Of a stretch of 5,146 bases of DNA, positions 1 to 5,146 are shown one piece after another. Source of the stretch: Desulfocicer vacuolatum DSM 3385 (GTDB lineage: Bacteria > Desulfobacterota > Desulfobacteria > Desulfobacterales > SURF-7); assembly GCA_945870015.1 (NCBI GenBank), contig CAMBQS010000280.1, positions 1-5,146 on the forward strand. Reading direction: 5' to 3'. Positions within the stretch are counted from its first letter, which is position 1. Each line of letters opens with the position of its first letter. The position numbers and the translations under genes are program-made. The notes beneath the pieces are model-generated. The model ran no database searches. It was not told the DNA's origin and was given only the letters and a program-made list of their open reading frames with translations.

Positions 1-2
1 CT

Positions 3-1112
3 GGTGCAAAAAACAAACCGATTAAAATTATTGGAGTTCCCCAAAATGGAAAATTACCTGTGATTGATGGATCAATGGCAGGTCAAACCCAAAATGATTT
101 ATCCAATCAATCGGGAAGGTGGCTGATAAAAATAGGAGATGACACTCCTGGCGATTTTGTTGAAATCCACAATCTACATTTGAGAAATGCAAACAATACA
201 CAACAATTTGTAGACCATAAAACAGTTTATGAATATGGTGATAATGCTTCCGGAATTTTTGTCTGCTATGGAAGACATGTTACCATTTCCGGATGTATCA
301 TTCAGTCATGTGGTAATGGGGTGCAGACAAGCTACGCACCCAAAGTTGCTAACGTTGTTTTGGATAATTGCACCATCTTTGATAATGGAAATTTTAAAAA
401 TCGTAACAGTTTTTTAGAACATAATGTCTATCTTTGCGGAGTGGATACCAGAGTCCAATTCTGCAGATTTGGCGAACCCCATTCAGACGGGAATAATATC
501 AAAGACCGGGGAGTTAACACGGTTATTCGCCATAACTGGATAGAAGGTGGGAAGAACCGCCAGATTGATTTTGTCGACCATGCGGGCTATGGGAAAGCAG
601 ACGCTTATGTTTATGGAAATGTGATCATTCAGGGTGATAAGATTCATAACCGGAATATGATTCACTGGGGAGGTGATGCCGGAGGTAGCAGGGCAGGCAC
701 GTTGTTTTTTTTTAACAATACCGTGATAGGAAAATCCCAGGAAGCTCTTTATTTTATGGTCCGATTTTTGGACTGCCGGCTTTGGCTGGTGAATAATGCC
801 TTTGTTGGAATGGGAGTTTTATGGAATGGGACAGGCAGCATAACAGGGTCAAACAACTGGTTCTCCAGCAATATTAATATTCCTCCAAGGGGGCTGGGAG
901 AGAGTGGATTGAATCCGATGTTTAAGAATCTACAGGGAGTTCCCTTTGTTCCTGGAGTCGCCTCTCCGCTTGTGAACAGTGGCACCAGTAGTCTTCCACT
1001 GAAGCTCGAATTTATGCCGAAACCGAATGGGGGAGGTTATTTGCGCCCGAAGGACAATCAAAAAGATATCGGCGCTTATGAATCCACCAGCCAATTAACC
1101 GTCTATAAATAA
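3..1112 (+). CDS. Right-handed parallel beta-helix protein, possible polysaccharide lyase/depolymerase (5' partial)
   Basis: The frame is open from the left edge (first whole codon at 3) to the TAA at 1110-1112, so the true start and any signal peptide lie outside the window. The GTG at 60 is not a convincing start, because the codons before it read GAKNKPIKIIGVPQNG and then VIDG, a typical opening strand of a parallel beta-helix. The roughly 369 visible residues show the repeating pattern of short strands with Asn-rich turns (for example VVLDNCTIFDNGN and FFFNNTVIG). There is a conserved block NNIKDRGVNTVIRHNWIEGG (about 489-548), followed by RQIDF and a Tyr-Val-Tyr-Gly-Asn strand. The end carries LNPMF and a closing DIGAYE (1065-1082), common in secreted beta-helix proteins. 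The fold is shared by pectate, alginate and chondroitin lyases and by epimerases. A role in cleaving or modifying the local exopolysaccharide is inferred from the neighbours. The fold is well supported; the enzyme activity is not. Confidence 0.85.
   Translation, partial: GAKNKPIKIIGVPQNGKLPVIDGSMAGQTQNDLSNQSGRWLIKIGDDTPGDFVEIHNLHLRNANNTQQFVDHKTVYEYGDNASGIFVCYGRHVTISGCIIQSCGNGVQTSYAPKVANVVLDNCTIFDNGNFKNRNSFLEHNVYLCGVDTRVQFCRFGEPHSDGNNIKDRGVNTVIRHNWIEGGKNRQIDFVDHAGYGKADAYVYGNVIIQGDKIHNRNMIHWGGDAGGSRAGTLFFFNNTVIGKSQEALYFMVRFLDCRLWLVNNAFVGMGVLWNGTGSITGSNNWFSSNINIPPRGLGESGLNPMFKNLQGVPFVPGVASPLVNSGTSSLPLKLEFMPKPNGGGYLRPKDNQKDIGAYESTSQLTVYK
1095..1112. other. 18-bp tail-to-tail overlap of convergent genes
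   Basis: The last codons of the + strand beta-helix gene (stop TAA 1110-1112) and of the - strand amidotransferase gene (stop TAA, read on + as TTA at 1095-1097) occupy the same bases. Both frames use the same codon boundaries, so one gene's stop codon is a Leu codon of the other. I see no strong GC stem followed by a T run within about 60 bases on either side, so neither gene has an obvious intrinsic terminator here. Confidence 0.85.
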
Positions 1113-2819
1113 CCTGTGCCAGAGTTCCAGGGTAATCAGTGAGATAATAGTTGCTTCCGACCCGGTTGCATAATCGGTTTTATGGTTCAGGTAATTTGTG
1201 ACCATGGTTTTTAAAAAGCCTTTATCGAAATAACCCCTGTTGAGTGTTTTAGCATCAAAGAGAAGATCCTGAACAAAATCAGACATCTTCAGAACCATCC
1301 ATTCTGCCATGGGCATGGCAAAACCCTGTTTTTTCTTATTAAGGGTATGTTCCGGCAGAAACGGTCGCAGGGCTTCACGCATGATATATTTCCGATTGCT
1401 GCCCCTGATTTTCATATCCACAGGGATTGTCGCAATGAATTCAATTAATTCAAGATCATGAAACGGGCTGATGGCGTTCAAACCATTGGCGCTGCACATC
1501 CTGTCCACTTTGGTTTTAAGATCATCCGGGGCATAGGATGTAATATCAAAATAAAGAATTTTGTTCAGCAGGGATTCATTCGGCACTTCTTTATAAATTT
1601 CCCTGGCAATGTTTAAAGGATCATAGCGCCGGTTGATTTCCAGCAGGTCTTTGCTGTATAGGCATTGTTTTAGCTGAGGCGGGACAGGCATATTAAGAAG
1701 TACCCGCTGCTCTTCAAGGGAAAAGGTCTCTCTGTATAAGGCTCTTTTCAGCTTGTCAAGGAAACTGGTAGATCCGGCCCGCATCTGCAAAGCACAAACA
1801 AAGGAGTTCAATCCCTTGTTTCTTAGCAATCTTTTATATATGGGGTCGTTCTGTTCCTTGCTCATGGCCATTACCTGGTGGCCTGAGCCGCCGATCAACT
1901 GGTCTGGAAAGTCGCCGGTCAACACAGTGCCGACATGTTCTCTGGCGAGTTTGGCGACATGATAAGAGGGGATGGCAGAGGTGTCTGCAAAGGGCTCATC
2001 ATGATGTCGAACCAGTTCTTTTAAAAAATCCGGGAAATCATCTGTAAAATCGATAAGGGTTGTATAATGGTCAAGACTTAAGTGATCACTTAAAATTTTT
2101 GCATCTTCGATCTCATTGTATTTTTTTTCATGGAATCCTGCAGTGAATACTTTAAACGGTTTTTCCGTCAATTTGTGCATCATTGCCACCACACTGCTTG
2201 TATCAAGGCCGCCGCTTAAAAAGGCACCGGCGTCCGGATGCTTGTCCATGCATCGGGATACTGCTCCTTCAAGTATTTCAAGGAAGGTCTCAGTGTACTC
2301 TTTTTCAGTTTTAATGTGGGTTCCCGGGTTATATTTAAACTTCCAGTATGGTTTTTCTTCAAGGTTGCCGTTTTCCCAGATTATCATATGTCCGGGCTTG
2401 ACCTGCCTGATTCCCTCAAACATTGTTTCCGGATGGGGGATATATCCATAGGATAAAAAATTATTCAAGGACATGAGATTGACGTTTCTATTCGAATAAT
2501 ATGGACTCTTGATAATCGCCTTGATATCCGATGAAAAAACGATGTCATTATTTGCTTTCAAATAAAATAAAGGTTTTGTGCCGCACCGGTCCCTTATCAG
2601 TATCAGTTTCTTTCTGTCCTGGACAGACATGGTAAAAGAGCCGTCTATTCGGGTGATGAAATCCGGCCCCATGGTTTTATATAGACTGATTAGGGATGAT
2701 TCATCCTGGATATTGAGAAGGTCTCCATTGACAATAATTCTGGTGTCACCGTCATCATGAAAAGATCTGCTTTGTATTCCGGATTCAAAATTGATAGGGA
2801 TACCCCAAAGTTTTGTCAT
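1095..2819 (-). CDS. Asparagine-synthetase-family protein with degenerate glutaminase domain (AsnB-like amidotransferase)
   Basis: A 574-residue protein when started at the ATG at 2819-2817, chosen because GGAG lies 6 nt upstream. An in-frame ATG at 2831-2829 adds four residues but has no ribosome site. Residues 1-110 are a shortened class II glutamine amidotransferase domain: MTKLWGI stands where the family has MCGI, the RGPD region is missing, but VNGDLLN, DGSF and IRDRCGTKPLFY are kept. Residues about 170-574 are the ATP-pyrophosphatase synthetase domain, with PP-loop LSGGLDTSS (201-209), HDEPFADTSAIP (273-284), LTGDFPDQLIGG (300-311), YAPDDLKTKVDRM (429-441), SPFHDLELIEF (451-461) and KKKQGFAMPMAEWM (495-508). 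Family members activate a carboxylate with ATP and form an amide. With no N-terminal Cys, glutamine hydrolysis is unlikely, so free ammonia or another amine is the probable donor. In a polysaccharide locus the acceptor may be a uronic acid; that is inferred. Family membership is certain, substrate unknown. Confidence 0.93.
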   Translation of the reverse strand: MTKLWGIPINFESGIQSRSFHDDGDTRIIVNGDLLNIQDESSLISLYKTMGPDFITRIDGSFTMSVQDRKKLILIRDRCGTKPLFYLKANNDIVFSSDIKAIIKSPYYSNRNVNLMSLNNFLSYGYIPHPETMFEGIRQVKPGHMIIWENGNLEEKPYWKFKYNPGTHIKTEKEYTETFLEILEGAVSRCMDKHPDAGAFLSGGLDTSSVVAMMHKLTEKPFKVFTAGFHEKKYNEIEDAKILSDHLSLDHYTTLIDFTDDFPDFLKELVRHHDEPFADTSAIPSYHVAKLAREHVGTVLTGDFPDQLIGGSGHQVMAMSKEQNDPIYKRLLRNKGLNSFVCALQMRAGSTSFLDKLKRALYRETFSLEEQRVLLNMPVPPQLKQCLYSKDLLEINRRYDPLNIAREIYKEVPNESLLNKILYFDITSYAPDDLKTKVDRMCSANGLNAISPFHDLELIEFIATIPVDMKIRGSNRKYIMREALRPFLPEHTLNKKKQGFAMPMAEWMVLKMSDFVQDLLFDAKTLNRGYFDKGFLKTMVTNYLNHKTDYATGSEATIISLITLELWHRLFIDG

Positions 2820-2825
2820 AAATAT

Positions 2826-2829
2826 CTCC
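2826..2829 (-). promoter_or_regulatory. Ribosome binding site deciding the amidotransferase start
   Basis: On the minus strand GGAG sits 6 nt before the ATG at 2819-2817. It overlaps the alternative ATG at 2831-2829, which itself has only an A-rich stretch upstream. This favours the 574-residue protein over the 578-residue version. Confidence 0.6.
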
Positions 2830-2847
2830 ATATTTGATTTTTATCTT

Positions 2848-2876
2848 TTGATATACCGCATTAGATTCGTCATGAT
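2848..2876 (+). promoter_or_regulatory. Candidate sigma70-type promoter for the polymerase/ligase gene
   Basis: TTGATA (2848-2853, 5/6 to the -35 box) is followed after 17 nt by CATGAT (2871-2876, 4/6 to the -10 box). The start of transcription would fall near 2883. It physically overlaps the candidate promoter on the other strand, so if both are real, polymerases would compete for the same site. Low confidence because of the AT-rich background. Confidence 0.28.
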
Positions 2877-2879
2877 CAA
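2850..2879 (-). promoter_or_regulatory. Candidate sigma70-type promoter for the amidotransferase gene
   Basis: Reading the minus strand, TTGATC (2879-2874) is separated by 18 nt from TATATC (2855-2850), giving 4/6 matches to each consensus box. Transcription would begin around 2843, leaving a leader of roughly 25 nt. The match is modest and found by eye in AT-rich DNA, where chance matches are common. What supports it is that a promoter is needed here, because the gene starts divergently from its neighbour. Confidence 0.25.
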
Positions 2880-2893
2880 GTTTTTTATTTAAG

Positions 2894-2929
2894 ATGCCAA
2901 TGGATGCCAGGAGGATTTTTAAGCATTAA
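2894..2929 (+). other. Possible 11-codon leader ORF overlapping the start of the polymerase gene
   Basis: ATG at 2894 (or an in-frame ATG at 2900) opens a mini-ORF reading MPMDARRIFKH and ending in TAA at 2927-2929. Its two Arg codons are AGG AGG and double as the Shine-Dalgarno sequence. Its stop overlaps by one base the in-frame ATT codon (2925-2927) of the following gene, an arrangement similar to translational coupling. An ORF this short can easily arise by chance; it is listed because it bears on where the downstream protein starts. Confidence 0.15.
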
Positions 2930-5146
2930 ACAGCCGAAAATAAATTATCCCAAACCAGAAAGATACTGGTTTGAAAAAATAACAAAGGGAGTCATTGCCC
3001 TTTTTTTATTTTTTACAGCCATTGTAGGCTGTCTTTATTATCCTGTGGGAAAAATCTATCTGGCCGCAGGAGTCATTCTGTATTCAATTATTTCTATTCA
3101 ATTCCCCCTATTCCCCTTGTTTTTTATCCCTGCGTTTTTGCCTCTTGTAAATCTTGCGCCGTGGAGCGGTATTGTTTTATTTGAGGAATTTGATTTGTTT
3201 TTGCTTGCTACTGTGGCTGTGTCTGTCTGGAAAGGGCATTATTCAAAAAATGCCTTTAGCGGTATGGATAAATTGTCCTGGATATGCATAATTCTTTTTT
3301 TAATCTCAATTATGATCAGCTTTTTTAAAGGGATTTTGCCTTTCAGCTTTCTGCAACCCAATGATTTATCAAATTATTTAAGCCATTTTAACAGCCTGAG
3401 AATTGGAAGAAGTTTTTTGTGGGCGGTTCTACTCATGCCGTTTTTAATGAATTATTTTTTACAGAACAGGGAAGCCGCATGTAAATATATAATAACAGGA
3501 TTCATGTTTGGTGTCATTGGCGTCTGTATCATTGTATTCTGGGAACGCGGTGTTATTAATGATGTCCTTCATGCTACCAACCGGTATGAATTATTTCGCA
3601 ATTTATTGGATTTTTCATCAGAATACAGGATAACGGCTCTATTTTCAGAAATGAATACCGGTGGAACAGCCATTGATGGATATATTGCTCTATCATGGGT
3701 GTTCCCGCTGGGCGCATATTTTATCTGGCTTGACGCTTCAAAAGAAAGGGTATGGTCGCTAACTCATTTACTGAAAGGATTCCTGGCTGTTGCGGCTTTA
3801 GCTTCCGGCTTGTATATTATCGCCACAACCTTTACCAGAATAACCTATCTGGCTTTCGGGGTCTCATTTCTTTTTTTCTTGTCCTCGATAATTTTCGGTA
3901 ATTATAGAAAATTTCGGCATAATGCATTAATTGTCTATGTGATTCTGTTTTTAATGTTTCTTTTCTTCACCGGTATCCTGGTCTATTTATACCAGCGGGG
4001 CGGTTTTTTAGCTCTGTTTTCAGGAATTTTCATAATTGCCGGTGGTTCTTTGATTGGCATCCTGTCGCGTCATTTTCCTGGCTTTATATCAATTCTGGGT
4101 GGGTTGGGCGTTTTTGGTTTTGGTTCTGTCTTAATGGCTAAGGCCATGATGACAAGCAAATGGGTTGAAACAGGGGTTTTTGAAGCTGTTGTTATTTCAA
4201 CGATTGCATCATGGATACTTTTTTCCATCTGTACCGGGCTGGGCCGGTTAACCGCAAATAAAGGGAAGACTATTGAATTTTTAGGTGTGTTTATTCCTTT
4301 GGTGGTAGTTTTCAGCGTCTCAATTCCCATGGTTTTTGGTAACAGGATGCAGGTCCGTTTTTCCACGGCGAGTGAAGACGGTTCGGGGAGGATGGGCCAT
4401 TGGCAGAATGTTTTGGGTGTTATGAATAAAGACCTGCTCACTACTGCCACAGGTATGGGATTGGGCAGTTTTCCCAGGCATTTTTTTCAAAAAGATGAAT
4501 ATAGCCGGAAACTTGGCACCTATTCATATAAAGAAGAATACGGGAACGGTTATCTCCAGCTCGCAGGCGGAAGAGATATGGAAGTCGGGCAGCGTCTCCT
4601 GCTTAAAGAGGATGAAAATCAAAACTATGATTTAACCTTCAAAGCCCGTTCAGAGCAAAAGGATTCAGTCATATCATTTAGAATCTGCCATAGAAATCTG
4701 ATGAATGCTGCAGGATGCAAATATTACAACGTTAAACTGGATAATGAATACAGCGGGCAATGGAAATCATATCAATTGGAAATTGAAAAAAATGTAATTA
4801 AAAAATCTGATTGGTATTCAAGCTGGCCCCAGGTTTTATTAATCCGCAATTCAAAGGATGGAACTGAAATTGATATTGATGATATCTCCTTGATCAGCGA
4901 ATCCGGTGAAATCATAGTTGGTAATGGAGATTATGAAAAAGGGGGTCAACGCTGGTTTTCATATAATGAGTTTGAACATCTGGCCTGGCATACGAAGAAT
5001 GTAATGCTGCACTTTTTTTTCGAGCAGGGGGTTCTGGGCGTGATTGGATTTTTGCTGATTACGGCTGTTGCATCATGGAAAAACTTTCAGGGGGTTATGC
5101 AGGGTCAAATTTTTCCGACGGTTTTATTGGCTGCTATAATTGGTTT
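2904..5146 (+). CDS. O-antigen ligase/polymerase-like (Wzy_C/WaaL-type) membrane protein with inserted carbohydrate-binding-like domain (3' partial)
   Basis: The frame is open from 2865 and runs uninterrupted off the right edge, giving at least 747 residues from the ATG at 2904, or 740 from ATT at 2925. The N-terminal two thirds are very hydrophobic, with at least ten probable membrane segments; the first is about residues 30-47 (VIALFLFFTAIVGCLYY). Residues 494-524 carry the family signature SGRMGHW followed by TGMGLGSFP. Residues 696-709 carry HTKN, then E707 and G709 (AWHTKNVML, FFFEQGVLG), the H-x-x-N/E-x-G pattern of O-antigen ligase loops, followed by another membrane segment. Between these lies a soluble block of about 140 residues (548-690) with beta-sandwich-like alternation, an IDIDDISL strand and NGDYEKGGQRW, resembling CBM-like jelly rolls. 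Typical ligases are 400-450 residues, so this one is much longer. It probably joins or polymerises lipid-linked glycans at the periplasmic face; ligase versus polymerase cannot be decided. Confidence 0.88.
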   Translation, partial: MPGGFLSIKQPKINYPKPERYWFEKITKGVIALFLFFTAIVGCLYYPVGKIYLAAGVILYSIISIQFPLFPLFFIPAFLPLVNLAPWSGIVLFEEFDLFLLATVAVSVWKGHYSKNAFSGMDKLSWICIILFLISIMISFFKGILPFSFLQPNDLSNYLSHFNSLRIGRSFLWAVLLMPFLMNYFLQNREAACKYIITGFMFGVIGVCIIVFWERGVINDVLHATNRYELFRNLLDFSSEYRITALFSEMNTGGTAIDGYIALSWVFPLGAYFIWLDASKERVWSLTHLLKGFLAVAALASGLYIIATTFTRITYLAFGVSFLFFLSSIIFGNYRKFRHNALIVYVILFLMFLFFTGILVYLYQRGGFLALFSGIFIIAGGSLIGILSRHFPGFISILGGLGVFGFGSVLMAKAMMTSKWVETGVFEAVVISTIASWILFSICTGLGRLTANKGKTIEFLGVFIPLVVVFSVSIPMVFGNRMQVRFSTASEDGSGRMGHWQNVLGVMNKDLLTTATGMGLGSFPRHFFQKDEYSRKLGTYSYKEEYGNGYLQLAGGRDMEVGQRLLLKEDENQNYDLTFKARSEQKDSVISFRICHRNLMNAAGCKYYNVKLDNEYSGQWKSYQLEIEKNVIKKSDWYSSWPQVLLIRNSKDGTEIDIDDISLISESGEIIVGNGDYEKGGQRWFSYNEFEHLAWHTKNVMLHFFFEQGVLGVIGFLLITAVASWKNFQGVMQGQIFPTVLLAAIIG
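2909..2914 (+). promoter_or_regulatory. Perfect Shine-Dalgarno AGGAGG near the polymerase gene start
   Basis: AGGAGG lies 10 nt before an in-frame ATT codon (2925-2927), but downstream of the only in-frame ATG (2904-2906). No ATG, GTG or TTG in the reading frame lies at normal distance after it. Either the gene uses a rare ATT start, or the ATG at 2904 is used with a weak site and this motif is incidental, or the base at 2927 is a variant or error for G. Confidence 0.5.

Noticed and set aside
749..985. 78-codon minus-strand frame inside the beta-helix gene
   Set aside because: It is antisense to the repeat region of the beta-helix protein, with low-complexity content and no ribosome site.
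1120..1190. CCGG/ATCGG segments after the beta-helix stop as an intrinsic terminator
   Set aside because: The arms do not pair well and no T run follows a stem; the bases code for the conserved end of the amidotransferase.
2116..2456. Two overlapping + strand frames of 72 and 111 codons inside the amidotransferase gene
   Set aside because: They are antisense to conserved synthetase-domain sequence including the PP-loop and have no start signals or domain features.
1095..2819. Lasso-peptide or other peptide-modifying cluster, suggested by the degenerate asparagine-synthetase homologue
   Set aside because: There is no precursor-peptide gene, leader peptidase or PqqD-like partner in the window, the only intergenic gap is 84 bp, and both neighbours are polysaccharide-type genes.
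2842..2853. Inverted repeat TATC-TTTT-GATA as a terminator or operator
   Set aside because: The stem has only four AT-rich pairs and would not be stable; it lies upstream of both genes and not after one.
2893..2910. Possible sigma54 (-24/-12) promoter on the minus strand, TGGCAT...GGCA
   Set aside because: The GG and GC elements are separated by 9 nt instead of the required 10, and the -12 box is not TTGC. The match comes from the short direct repeat. It was considered because sigma54 controls some EPS loci.
4070..4450. 126-codon open frame on the minus strand inside the polymerase gene
   Set aside because: It lies wholly antisense to a well-supported membrane protein with family motifs, and its translation is Lys/Pro/Thr-rich with no recognisable domain or ribosome site. 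It is a shadow frame.

Overview
The window holds three genes that look like part of a Gram-negative extracellular polysaccharide (EPS or O-antigen-type) locus. They are a 5'-truncated right-handed beta-helix protein (+ strand), a divergent asparagine-synthetase-family amidotransferase (- strand) and a 3'-truncated giant O-antigen ligase/polymerase-like membrane protein (+ strand). There are no tRNA or rRNA genes, CRISPR arrays, insertion sequences or integrase genes. The DNA is moderately AT-rich by eye, with T-rich stretches over membrane segments. Gene content and protein style suggest a proteobacterial or Desulfobacterota-type bacterium; this is an inference from general family resemblance and not a species call.

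Layout. Positions 1-1112 (+) are the C-terminal part of a beta-helix protein whose frame is open through the left edge. Positions 1095-2819 (-) are the amidotransferase homologue, whose 3' end overlaps the beta-helix gene tail-to-tail by 18 bp, leaving no room for a terminator between them. An 84-bp intergenic stretch (2820-2903) separates it from the third gene and must carry the divergent start signals. Positions 2904-5146 (+) are the polymerase/ligase-like protein, open through the right edge. This third gene is the largest in the window.

How they may work together. The polytopic protein has the O-antigen ligase (Wzy_C/WaaL-type) signatures but carries a soluble beta-sandwich-like domain of about 140 residues inside its large extracytoplasmic loop. 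It probably polymerises or transfers a polysaccharide at the outer face of the inner membrane. The beta-helix protein has the fold of polysaccharide lyases and epimerases and could trim or modify the polymer. The asparagine-synthetase homologue has lost the N-terminal glutaminase nucleophile and has an altered synthetase signature. It may amidate a sugar acid, or make another amide, using free ammonia or another amine donor. The main points of interest are the degenerate amidotransferase, the inserted domain in the polymerase, and the odd translation start of the polymerase (perfect AGGAGG, no ATG at normal distance, overlapping mini-ORF). No wholly new system is demonstrable from this window alone.
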